The notes under the pieces: model-generated | Told to the model about the DNA's origin: nothing | The model's database searches: none | The model's input: only the letters and a program-made list of their open reading frames with translations | Translations under genes and position numbers: made by a program | Shown: piece after piece, positions 1 through 39,900 of the stretch | Layout: every line of letters begins with the position of its first letter | How positions within the stretch are numbered: position 1 is the stretch's first letter | From: Undaria pinnatifida | Lineage: Eukaryota > Sar > Phaeophyceae > Laminariales > Alariaceae | DNA: 64,000 nucleotides | Direction of reading: 5' to 3' | NCBI GenBank assembly: GCA_012845835.1 | Contig: JABAKD010000028.1 | Coordinates: 14,416,648 to 14,480,647, forward strand

Positions 1-689
1 AGAAACACACGAGCGGGGGGGAATACGAGGACGAGACGTAAAAATAAACCCCAACAGCATTAGTCGAGTCACTACCGTAGTATCGTCGAAAGAAAAAACG
101 GGCGGCGACCGTTGTCGTTCGCGAGATCCATCCCTCGTCATCGTCTTCAAATATCTCTACATCCTCGTCACGACGATCGCGACCGGCAATGTCTACAGCT
201 GGAGCAGCGTTCCTTGCGCGAGATGACCTCACAGCCGGAACGGCTAATCTACCATACACCCCGGAAGGAGAACGCAATAATTCCTAACGGATGAGAGTGT
301 CAACAATCAGGAGCGGGTGAAAGTTTCCAAAGTTGACCACGCCAACACACAGGGGCTTTTTTCGAATTTCGAATTGCCGGAAGAGTCCGACACACACGAA
401 CGCACACAAGTTAGCGACAGTTTCAAAGGTACTGCCACCCGATTTTCTAGCGGCAGCTGTAGACTATCTTAGCAGAGAATGCAGCATACACTTCAGCGGA
501 AGCAACAAACGATAAAAAACGGTCTGTTCCATGTGCACAGGTTACCGAAATCACCCGATAGACCTCCTGGGAGTCGAGGGTGACGGTGAGCTTCATGACG
601 GGGAGCATCGAACAAAGGAGCGACCTTGACTACTAGCTACCGTACGCGTCGCCCCAACGTTCAACGACAATCCCGTCAAGCGCATGCGT

Positions 690-905
690 ACAGGCGTGCA
701 ACTCACATCTTGTTTAACCGCATGCACGCATGCATATCATGCATGTAGACGGTTGACGTCATGTTTAACCGCATCCACAGCATACATGTGCACGATCCAC
801 GTCTAGTTTAACCGGGTGCATCTCATACAGGTGGGCGATTCACGTCTTGTTTAACCGCATGAGTACAGGTACAGGACTCACATCTTGTTTAACCTGTGCC
901 ACGCG
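690..905 (+). repeat. GTTTAACCGCATG minisatellite
   Basis: Five units of about 45 bases share CACGTCTTGTTTAACCGCAT and a variable AT/CA-rich half. Confidence 0.7.
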
Positions 906-1949
906 CTGCGCTCCTCGACCTCTACTTCGTTCTCAGTAGCTCCCCACTCCGCCACCTCCGTGAGGTACGGCACCTGAGATGGACGATGGCATGGGCAAAT
1001 GGCCGTGTCATCATCGACGAATATTCGTTCCATTCCACTCCACTCCAATTCAGTTCATTTTCCGAAGAAAGGTTTGGGCGCCGGTGCCACTGAACTACTG
1101 CATCATTCGCGAACGAATGAAGGCCTTTCCTCGCCCAAGGCCTCACTCCATTCCGAGCCAACAAAGTAAACCAGCATATTTATCGACCAACAGACAAACC
1201 AACACACATGTACGCCAACGGACAAGCCAGCGGATAAACCGCCAGACAAGCCAAGGATAAAGCAATGGACAAATCAACGGGCAAACCAACGGATACATTG
1301 GGCCAGCCAAAACTACGTCGAAATGAGTGCGCAGAGAGACGGCGCCAAAAGCGTGCCTCTCTGCCTCACGCTTGGTGCTGCAAAAAAAAAAAGGTCACCT
1401 TTGCAAGAAGCCAAGAAGCGAGGGGATGCGCCACTTCTATCCCCTCCATCGCATCCGGCATTTTTCGACCGTCATCACGACGCCCCATGTACTCTTCCCT
1501 TCGCCCCGTACCGTAGAACTTTTCGCAGCAGATGTATAAACCACACGTATGAATACGGAGGTGTAACCGAGCACGAGACACAGGATACGGCAGGGAGATG
1601 TTTACGAGATGTTGGGGTTAACGGGATGGCATCAAAAAATGAAAAAAAAACTATGACGTACCGTTTCGAAAACATCCAACTTATCCATAAACCTAGGACG
1701 CTTCTCGTATGAAGGGTGAAGCCCGAAAAGTGGCATTAATAAATGCACGAAACTACTGCGGCGCTAGTTTTTTTTCCAATATCTCGAAAACAACTAGGCC
1801 ACTTGGCGTATGCTATGATACGATAAACAGCACCCAACGCGATACGCACCATCACCTCCGTGAACAACAGCGTGCTTCTAGAGCGACAGGCTACTAGCAC
1901 TTCGGAGGTTACAACTTAGGAAGGAATCTTAACCCCTACAGAACTACAG

Positions 1950-2135
1950 TAGCGGTCCCCCTATAATGCCGGTTGGGTAGTGCCGGTTGTCTGCAACAGT
2001 GCCTGCGAGATTGCTTGGCGCACATTGAACTAACCAGTAGCGGCAGTCTGCAGAGTAGTACCGGTTGCCGCTATAGTGCCGTTCATTCCCTCTAGTGAAC
2101 ATGCCTGCATTATAGAGGCACCACTCTTGTACCCC
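1950..2135. mobile_element. Small GGTCCC / TATAGTGCC inverted-repeat element, copy 1
   Basis: GCGGTCCCCCTATAATGCCGG at one end faces GCATTATAGAGGCACC at the other, with GTGCCGGTTG and GTTGCCGCTATAGTGCC subrepeats between. Same family as the element at 24.78 kb. No coding capacity. Confidence 0.45.
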
Positions 2136-2687
2136 AACACGTTTGGGAACAACTCCGCGGAATCAGAGTATATTCATTTTGGTAGTAGGGAAAGAGTTAA
2201 AAACCCGGACGACCTCCGGCCCGGCTGCTGACCCGGCTGACTCCTCTCAACTATCATCACACAGCCATCGCATCGCCAACACGTCCACACCTTGGACAGA
2301 TCAGATGGAAGTATCTAAGAGCAGATATATATATGGTATTTCGTATGATTAGCTATGAGATATACGTGTACCGCGGTTGGTTTGTTTGTTTTTTTCCCTG
2401 GGATTTTCTCCCGCTCCATAGTGATTTGAGCCTGTCCTGTAACCACGGACTTGATTATGCGAGTTAATGTGGAGCTACAACAATCGGATCTGTATGACCC
2501 ATAGATCATGTTGGCTGGTGGGAGCAGTAAGATCTGCATGATCTAGCACATCTTTACGGGGTTGGATCTGTACTACACAGGTCCTTCACAGCATTCATAA
2601 CGACAGAGCAGGAGTTAGATGGTCTTGATCGCGATCCGTCCCTGTTGTGAACATGCTATATCATGGCACGCATGACAAGCGAGTCGA

Positions 2688-2776
2688 CCAACCAACCAAC
2701 CTACAAACCAACCAACCCACCAACCAACCAACCAACCAACCAACCAACCAACCAACCAGCGAACCAACCAACCAAC

Positions 2777-2780
<4 letters not shown>
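2688..2780 (+). repeat. (AACC)n microsatellite at the donor of TFIIIC1-like exon 19
   Basis: About 20 units of AACC with a few substitutions. Read on the minus strand as (GGTT)n, it begins exactly at the proposed exon end. Confidence 0.9.
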
Positions 2781-30222
<27,442 letters not shown>

Positions 30223-30840
30223 AGCTAAGGCCTGTTGTCCAGCCTATCAGCCGTGCTTCCTGGTGGACAATGCTATACCTGGTACCTGGGATTCGAAGTG
30301 CCGCTCACTGCTGCACCACCGTATCACACAACAGCTAATGACTCGTCGACGGTATCACGCTCTTGCAATACTCTGAAGACGCACGTCGGAGCTATGCTAT
30401 GATGCACGCGACTTTGCCAAGCTCTGAACCGCGATATGTAAGCCTGCTTGATGTGATCGATGATGATCCACGATCACACACGACACGACGAGATGTACGT
30501 ACAGTCCCGTCTAGGCTAATATAGTGCGGGGCCTTGTCATACGACACTACGCGCACTAAAGTGGAACACAAAACTACCTCATGTTTTTTTAAACAAATAT
30601 GTAATGATGAGTCTATTTTAACCGCACGAAAACGGGTTACCGCACTAACAAGTACAGCGCTAAATCGGGACCGCGCTGCAATACGCTTTGTGAGCAAGCC
30701 AACTCCCGATAAACGCCTGCTTTTAAAAAGCAGGGATGCGGGGGTAGTATTGCCATGAAGACGGAGCAAGAGGGATGCAGCAGATATTGCGTCTCTGCTC
30801 TCTGCTTTGGTAGGTAGCAGGGTAGAGAGGGGCTTTCGTA
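30223..30840. promoter_or_regulatory. Probable bidirectional promoter between genes A and B
   Basis: The start codons of the minus-strand TFIIIC1-like gene (30,222) and the plus-strand CCR4-like gene (30,841) face away from each other across 618 bases. No coding strip was found between them and no convincing TATA box or initiator, so the call rests on geometry. 5' UTR exons may also lie here. Confidence 0.4.
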
Positions 30841-30977
30841 ATGTTGCTACGTGCACTGCTTGCTCCAGCAGTGGTTGTGGGCGGCATGAAGCACGCCATG
30901 CCAACTATGAACACTGTCGGAGGTGGTGCTGCTGGTGCATCCAGCGGACGACAGCGCAGCTGGATACAAGTCCCAAG
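30841..30977 (+). CDS. CCR4/nocturnin-like gene, exon 1
   Basis: Starts MLLRALLAPAVVVGGMKHAM, hydrophobic with one Arg and no acidic residue, consistent with a mitochondrial, plastid or secretory leader (inference). A second in-frame ATG at 30,886 would remove the leader. It ends CCAAG|GTGAAC at phase 2 and joins exon 2 through a split Arg codon. Confidence 0.6.
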
Positions 30978-33900
30978 GTGAACACACCATCTTCCGTACT
31001 CGTGCGTACCAGTCAAATAGTCGGTCGTCGAAGGACAGCATGACAGCAGCAGCAGCAGCAGAGCTGTCTACTGCAGACTGCACCCCTAGCATGCAAGTGG
31101 GCCCGAGTGCTACTGCATAGATAGCGCCTCAAAGCTTTGAAGCTCGCCGTGTAGCTATCGAAAACTCCACGCTCCACCAATTCTTCCAGTTCAACTTTTG
31201 AGTGTTCGTCACGCGATTCAAACTTGTTTCTCGCGCAGCGCATCCACCTGAAAGCTGACAGAGCTGAGAGTCCGCGTTGCACGACGTCGGACCACCCACA
31301 GGTTTAGCCCTCAGGGAGTCGGGCGCAGGAGGCGCAGCCTAACACTAACCGTAACCTTTCAGTTCAACTTTTTTTCATGTTTAACGCGAGCGATATTCTA
31401 ATTAGTTCTATTAATAGCTGGCATCCAGCTGATGAGACTGCGCCTTGGCCAACGTTGCAGCACAGGTCAACCCCAGGCAGTTGGAAGGGGGAAGTACAGC
31501 CAGATGAAGATGCCCGCATCCGTATCCTGTCGTACAACGTGCTGGGACCACGCCATGGGTTGACGAAGAAGCATGACCACTGCCCACTCACGGTGAATAT
31601 CAACAATAACCGCAACAACAGTAGAAAAATCGACGTCACAACAGACCTGGACGTTTTGACCTTCCGCTGAGAGAACCGAGGCTTTTAACCTGTAACTCGC
31701 AGCGCCAGACATGAGTATACATGTATGTACGAGTAGGAGTCGTATTGGTAGAATTTTCGACGTATGCTTGGTGTAGTCTACAGCTGGACCAGCATTACTC
31801 CGTCATGCATAGCCCCGAAGTGCAGCAGAAGTGGAGTACGTAACCAACACACAGACATTTTCACGGTTCGACCTTCGCTGATAAGAGATAGACCCTACGT
31901 ACCGGGTGCTTGGTACTGGTAGGTTGTTAACCGTTTAAGTCGTAGCGCCAGATATGAGTACGAGTACAAAACAAGTGTATTAATAGCAAGAGTGGCTGGC
32001 ATACCTGTTAGAGAAACAACTACAATCATGCCCAGAGTGGCCGCTAGGAGCCTTAGCAGGGCTTGCTTTTACACACTTTTTAGCCCGACTGGCCCAAGCA
32101 GGCTTGCTTTTAGCCAACAGCAGGCGCAGGTGGCGTTCGCACGGTACTGCTGTGCGTAGCCAGTACGTTGTGAGCAGCAGCACCACAGGAAGATTTCAAC
32201 ACGGAGGAAGGAGGGGAAAAGTCCCACTCTACTCTGCTCTTACTGTCTGCTGCTGCTATGGCTCCCCTGCTGCTACGGGTGAGGCCGTGCTCTGTACCTG
32301 GCTGCTTTGCTATCTCCAAGACTTGCGTGTATGTGCTTGTTTTTTCGTGTTCAACGCAAGACTGCATAATCACATAGTGCTGGTATAGGTGCCAGTGCTT
32401 TTCAGGACACAAGCACTATCGGGATAGGGTTGTCATAATAGCTACTACAGAGAGTTCCAGTCGTGCCAAGTGATTCTAACAGCAATTTACTGAGCTGTGG
32501 CACTATTCAACCGACCCTATAGCACGTTATTTGCCAGCACTGCCAGCGGCAAACGTATATACACACAAGGGCTCCGCTCCGCGGGCGGCTGACGCCGCTC
32601 GCTACGCTTGCGCAAGGAAGGATGCAACAAAATGTGGAGACGGCAGAAGTAAGGGGCCCGTGTTATGGTGCAGTTATCGATTTGATAACGCCATGAGCTA
32701 GTTGCGCAGAGTTTATTGCCCTGTGCCGGCTGTGCTGTGCCGTGCCGTGCTGTGCACTTGCTGGCGGTGTCTCGTTCTGATCGGCAGTATGGGTGCAATA
32801 TTCGAAAAAAAAAAACGAAGAAGAAAAAAAACATAAAACAGGACAATCAATGAAGACAGCAGAGACGACTATTGATAGTGTGGGCCACAGGTAACCAACG
32901 CGTCAGATGGACAATACTCACCTTTTGACTGCTCAAACTGGACCGGACGCGCTTCTGCGCAGTTCATGGCCTGTTCAATCTGGGGCGCTTTACCGTTAAA
33001 AAATATTTGTCACATCAAACAATAAGCCTCCTACAAAATCACCATGAAAGACAATCAAGTCCCAAGCAAGCTCACAATTCAAAGTTCAAACCATAAAATC
33101 GATCACCCCACAGTAGACACATTTCAGTCAAAGCCATTTCACGCGTTTACATCAGACGCCACTACCGCAGCTGCCTCCGCCGCGGCTGCCCCCTCCGGTC
33201 TCTCGCTCCCCCGCGGCTTGGGTCCTATCGCTGATCGCCCTGGGTGAATACAACCATCGCTCCCAATGGATTGATTGACGTAAGCAGGGGACAGGATTAG
33301 GCACTGCATCCGATGTGTTTACTTTTCAGACGTTTCTATTCAGGATGCAACAATTTACCACTAATATTTCAAGTTTCGAAATGGCGCTACTGTTGAAAGT
33401 AGGGCAAGCAACGTGCTATTTGATACCACGCAACAACGGTCCTTTTCACCAAGAATCTCTCTTAATTGCCCTTTTGCCGAACTGCTCACCAGGAGCCTTC
33501 TACTTATCCATGATATCTCTATTGCCGTCAACGGCAGCAGTACGATTGTAATGCTACGCTGGAGAAGGGGAAATGTTTCATTTCTGCAATGACCCGCAAC
33601 GTAGATATTTTCAGGGCCTATCATGTATCAAGTACCGGTAGAAAATTCCACATAGTTCTTACTCTCTTACGTACTCGTATCAACCCGTACGGATATCTGC
33701 CAACAGACAGCACGGGTTTTGTGGTACTGCATGTCGTTGCTCATACTCGTATCTCTCATTTTCTCTCAAACTCCAACCTGTTTCTGCTACATAGGAATCA
33801 CCAGTTTTCAGAACAGTCTAAAAGCCATCGAAACACCGGAATCATCACCAAGCAATCAACCCAAATATACGTGCCTGGTTCGGGGGTGTTGACGTCGGCG

Positions 33901-36900
33901 CGTCGATCCTTTCTCTTTTACCCTCTCACGCTTGAGGCAACTCTTCCTATTGCGTCCGTGCTCCGATCCCCAACAGACCTTGCAGACTCCTCCGCAAGCG
34001 CCCACCTTTGCTCTCTCCGGCTCCTCCTTCCACGGCGTCGATGTTCCCCCAGTCAGCCACCTGCGGGCGTAGTAGTTCAGCAATCCAGACAAATAGTTGT
34101 GCCAGCACGCGCAATGCACCGCTGTCGGAATCGCCTCCACCTCTCCCCCGACACCTGCCGGCCAGATAACTCCCTCTCTCTTGTTCTCCTCTTCTCCGCA
34201 AAATAGACGACGAACGCATGCAGGCATAGGCCTGGCTTTTCTGGGGCGTTGCGGCGGCGGTGGTGACGGTAGCGGTGGTAACAGTGGCGACGGCAGGTCC
34301 ACTCTTATGTCGTGGGCGGAGCAATCCTCTGACTGCTGCTCTTCCTGCGGACGGGACGACTGGGCAGCTGCTGCCCTTGCAACACCTGCTGCGTTCCAGC
34401 GCCTTCGCCGCCAGCGCCACGCAGGTCTACCAGCTGCGACTCATACTTGGCGTTACTGGCTTCGCGCTCTTGCTGCTGGAGCGAAATGTCCTCTCTCTCC
34501 TCTCTCCTCGCCTTCTACTCTCTCCTCGCTCTCGTTCAAAACCACCTACTCGTCCATATTCCTTACGCCATCCGCTTGAAGTTCGCGCTCCTCGTGAAGA
34601 AGTCGAAGCGCCTCCTGCATCGCCGGCACGAGCCAGGACCAACACGTAGTCAAACACGCCTCCGAAGGGAAACGTTGCATAGCCTATAGCAGCAGCACAA
34701 TTGCGCCGCAGCGCCAAACAACAGCAGCGCAGAAGCAGTAAACAGACAGACCTTTCGAGTTCGACCTTCGCTGAGAAATCCCAGGTTTTAAAACTTTCAA
34801 GTTTGATAGCTCGTGCCATAGCACTGCATTTGAGCACGAGCACCAGTGTGCCTCTCTTGATAGTGATATATAGAACTTTCTACGTAGAGTCTACGACAGC
34901 AGCTACTACAGCAGTTGAACTTAAACGGGGTCTTAATACGGCCTGTAGCACATGTTTTCGAGTACAGTCTTGCTGTGTGATGCACAGTTTGGGTGCCTCT
35001 GTTTTCGAGTTTAGTCTTGCTGTGTGATGCACAGTTTGGGTGCCTCTGTGGTACTTGTACTGCTGTCCCAGGAGTAGACTCCTGTCGAGATTCGAGCAGA
35101 CTTCCAGCCATGCAACCATATGGCAGTATGTGCTCTGTTCGTGGTGTGGGCCAAACAGCAGGCGCTCTTGTTTTTCGAGCAGTGAATGCCATGATTTGCC
35201 CAAGCTTTCATCACAACAGTAGCAGTACATACTAATCCAGCAAACCCAATATATTCCGATGCCTATCACGCTTGAGATGGCCATGATCTCATGATCCCAT
35301 CACCTCGAGAGGCATGTCGTAGGTTTGCCTCCACGCGATAAGAACACTCTGTTTACGTATCATAGCATGAGTTTCCCTCTTTATTTTTCTCTTCTTTTTC
35401 TTTTTCTATTTCTTCATCCCATTTATTCATCCTCGCACTGCTCTCGCCCTCCCTCCCTCCCTCCCTCCCTCCCTCCCAGTAGTAACTCAGACCCGGGGTC
35501 ACATGGCGAGGGGGGGCTCCTCCCCCCTCCCCCCTCCCCAATACGGTACGTGCCTTCATTTTTATCGCGAGAATAATTCATCTTTTTCTTCCCTCGTCAA
35601 CTCGCGTCGAATCGTGCCTGCTGGGTACGTGGTATATACGTACGTATCAGGTATAAAATGAAATTAAATATCAACTGCCAACCTTTTCGAAAGTAAAGTC
35701 TGAAGCAACGGTTGCAATGGTGTTGGCCGTGATGCTCCCATCTCCTGATTACTCTTACACTTTTCCGGTGCTGTGAGCGTGCTGTGATGGTTTGATGTTT
35801 GGTTGATGTTTGATGTTTGATGTTCTTGTTGATGCTTAATCAGATCCGGAGGTGGACGAAAAGAAGCGAGAAGCTGAAGGACGAAATTTCTGAGTACCAC
35901 CACTCCAAACCGGGAGGCCTCCACGCCGTCTGCCTGCAGGTGAGTAGTCAGTACCACCCCCACATCTGGTGGGTAGTGGGTTCTCCCCACCAGCATGTGG
36001 TGGATCGTGAGTACCCCCCCTACCTTATACTCTTGTTTATAGTGTTGTTCATAGTGCTGTTGAGTGTAGGCTGGGTTAAGCTAAACTTCCGCTTATGTTC
36101 CCCCGTCCAAAGGTCGCGCTGTTTTACCGACCGTGGATATTACGTGCACCCGCGTAAAGCAGCCGCGCGGCTTTCGCAGAAGCATTACATGGACGTTGCA
36201 TCGGGGGTGGGGATAAAGCTAAGGGGGGGGGTTCGACAGCATTGACCTTGCCGCCAGGTCGGTTTACCACCACTTTGTGTGGTGAGGCAATGGGACCGTG
36301 CGACCTCGTGGACGCTGTGCGGTCATCACCCCGAAGTTGGTTGGCATCTAGAGTACAATGACAGATCAGACCAAGTAGACCGACCCTCATCTGTAATGTC
36401 GGCTCACGGCGACTTTCGCTTCGATAATGCCGGTTTTTGTTGAAGCCCAGTTCGGTAATGTCGGTTCGTGTTGACTTTCACGACGGGCGCTGTTGTATGG
36501 CAGCCACTCTGTTCGCCTGCAGTGCTCCGCTCTATCTTGGTGCCAGAATCGCGATGACAGCAGCAAAAAGCACGCGTTATCAAACTGCGCGTGTCCTATC
36601 AGGAGGTCACACCTAAGACTCTGCGAGATACCTGGGCACCGTTTATGAAGGAGCTAGGGCTTGATCGGCATGTGTACCAGCCCAAGGACGCCTTCCCCAA
36701 GTGAGATTGCAGTAACGCCCCTTCGTGCGGCCGGACGCTCATGACACACCCTAAACTAACGTGCGGGTATCGTCGCTACCCGACCCTCATTGTTGGGTTT
36801 GTTTCCACCTTCTGGAAAGTTTTCACGAACGAAAACGTGAAGAAACAACTTACAATTGCTCCTTTGTTGCGCCATTGTAAGCTCTCGCACAGACTAGCGG

Positions 36901-39900
36901 TGCGCGAGCATTGAAACGACCGATTTCGGGCTCCAATGCGGTACATTTAGGCAGCATGCTTTTCGAACCTTGTTTCAAGATGTGCACGCAATCTGTGGGG
37001 GGCTTTGTTGCCTCTTCTGCTGAAATATCAATCCCCCTGAGCTGTGCCGATGTTGACCCCTATCCTAACCCTATCCTTCAGGAGACTCTACTCACATAGA
37101 TGTCTGGGCGTAGCCGTATTCTACAACACACGGCACTTGGAAAAGACAGCGGAGATGCGCGTGTTCTTTCCTGATCACGCTCAACGCCTCCGGGAGAACA
37201 ATGGTACCAAGCGAAAACGATCCGATGTGTCAGACGACGACCAAAAGCCCGACAAGCGTCCCTCAGTTGGAGGGAGCACGGGATCATTGCAACGAAAAAA
37301 CAAAGCTGCGTCCGGCGTTGACCTGCCACAGCGCGGCGATGGAGGCGAGGTCGGAACGCAAGGGGAAGGGGGTATTCACGTGGGAATTACTGCCGCGCCA
37401 TCCAGACTAGAGCAAGATCTCAGCGGCAGGCCCGATGCGGCGGTAATGGTACGATTAAGAGTTAGGGGGCAAGGGAAGGAAAATAACGCCGACGGTAAGG
37501 CGGGGGGCGACGAAACAGGAGAACGGAAGGAGCGCTCGCTTACCCTTGTCTGCGCGCATCTCTGGTTCGACCCTTTTCGGCCGGACCTTAAGACGGCGCA
37601 ATGTAAAATGTTGTTCGACGCTATCGGGCAGTTTCACGACAAGTGCGGCGTAATTCCTGGGAGCCATGAAAAGGCCGCTGTGGAAACGGGAGGGATGGGG
37701 CCAGAGAAAACAGGGGCGTCCGGTCCTGCGAATTTAATCATGTGCGGCGATTTCAACTCGGTGCCGGTTCTGAACCCGGTGTTTCTGCCGGGACCTCTTA
37801 AGGTGGACGAAATCGATTGGATGTTTCGTTTTAGTAAGAGCATGCGAATACAAGTTTTTATGTTGCACCGCGCCAAACAAGTGGGGAGCCCTTTCGATAT
37901 TTCTGCTACGACCGCCGACCGCCTGTCACCAACGCGGACAAGTTGACGACGGTTTCAACTATGCTTCGCTAATTCCTAGGGGCAGCTACGCTATCTTGGA
38001 TGAAACATAGTGCCTTGAATGTGTCCATCGATTCGATGCAGACGTGTTTGGTGTTTTCGTTGCTGCCCACGGTGCCTCTGCGGCGTTGCCGCTGCACATC
38101 CGGTCGCGAACGACGTTGCTTGCGTATTCATTCCGTGAGCCACACGTCGCATTTGTTTTCCGTCATGCTTGTTTATATTTAGAGCACTAGTGCTCTCTGC
38201 GCCTAATACTCTAATGTCGTCGATAAGTTCTAATGGTATTATTGGTGAAGGTGGTTGGCCGAACTGATGGTGCGGTACATCAATGTCATGTGGTGGAAAT
38301 ATTACGGATGGAGTTGGAGATGCTGAAACGGAAAACACTCTGCTGTACGTAAGAACACACCACTCGGTAATCTTTCTTGTGTTGCTGTAATGGAGATCGT
38401 GGTTACCTCTGCTCTACCTTGTACTGCTGTGATGGCGATCGCGGTTCTCTTTCCATCGCGAAACTAAGTATGCTATACACCGTTCTGTCCCCTTTTCGCA
38501 GGCTGAAGCCCAAAGGCGACTATCAGCAGACGGCGCACCTCGAGCCCCCTTCCTCGCCAATCCCGCCAACCCCAGCTCCAGTAGCATATACCCTTCGACT
38601 CAAGCGACAGCTAGTGGGGTGTACTCCCTGTTGAGCTACGGCTTCGTGCCCCCTTCCCACCCGGAACACCCGGATGCCTTTATTCCTCACCTCATCAATC
38701 GGGAAACGGAGGCAGAAGACAACGAGGGCACCATAAAAGCACGCCTTCGAAAGCAAACTCCCTCAGGTGTCCCGGCGGTTCACCGTCCGTCAGGAGTATG
38801 GAGCAGTGGCTTTGGGAGCACGCTGGAGGACGTGTACAGGGATAGAGGCGCCATGGCTCCACGTTTCACAACCAAGACCAGGTGTATAGTACGTACGCGG
38901 TTGGGTGTGCGTGTTGTGTGTTGTCTCCACATTAAATCGGTTATTTCTACCTAATCATTGGTATGGCACCCAGTGTCCGTTCTAGTTCTCCATTCCAGAG
39001 ATACACAGGTTATATTTCGCAATTCTAAAGGGGATAAGCGCCCATGGCCGGGTTTTCTCTTGCATTGTGGCACATGGAATGTTGACGTTGTCATGCACAG
39101 CAGTAACCCCTTCTCCTTTCCCTGAAAAACCACCCCCGTAAAATATACTTGTAATAGTTGGCCTTGGTTGGCGCCGACGCTGTAAAACATTATATTTATA
39201 TTGCGTTTGGCGTTGGTTGAAAATGACGCTGTAAAACATGTCATTCATTGCGTGAGCTAGACAACCAGGGTACCGTTTTTTCTTTGTTTTTTTTTGGCGG
39301 TCACCATGATGATTATCAAGTAAATCACATTGTGCGGGGTGGAGAGCCCTAACTCCTTACAAGGGGAATGATCGCATCACGTAGCATAATGATGGCATCA
39401 CGTAGTCTGAAAATGGTAAGGCACCCACGAGGCAGGTAAATAGTAATACCCATTGCTGTCTCTGGAGTGGCCACACCAGAAAACAAAGTATTACTCATTG
39501 GCGCTGTCATTCACAAGCAAGAAAGTAGGCACAACGCGCCGAAGCCGTCTTACGAGCTGTTCTTGGAAGGATGCAGTTCACCCTTCATGCGACTCGCCGA
39601 ACACCTCACGGCGTTCCTCGCTTGGTGCAAGCAATGTCTGCCTGGTTGGTGAAAACCCGACGTGCTTCGTCCCGGCAAAGTAGGAATGCGAAGGTCTATG
39701 GTCACACGACTACGGCCATGCACAAATTGAGTGCACCCCCCCTTCTCTGAAAAAATGTATCGTACATGGAAAAAACGTTTTGAGCGCCCAAATGTTGGAG
39801 GTGTCTCTTTTAGGAATAGGAACGGTGCTCCGTCTCGAAAGGAACGCGTGGCCAATGGTGAAAATATTTAGACCAAAAAGGAGTACCCCCCCCGTCGTAT

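Larger units (their letters stand above)
1..2600. other. Region without a supported gene (left edge)
   Basis: Holds a minisatellite, a CAACGGACAA-type degenerate repeat (1,165-1,300), a small inverted-repeat element and a GATCTG-rich repeat (2,440-2,590, also at 3,840-3,970 and 21,840-22,000). Further 3' exons of the TFIIIC1-like gene may be here, but none could be tied in phase. Confidence 0.5.

Noticed and set aside
896-1093. Plus-strand frame reading ALLDLYFVLSSSPLRHLREV
   Set aside because: The opposite strand is equally plausible, and neither has linked splice sites.
33856-34302. Overlapping frames on both strands around 34.0 kb
   Set aside because: GC-rich bias opens several frames at once; only the coiled-coil strips at 34.3-34.6 kb had independent support.
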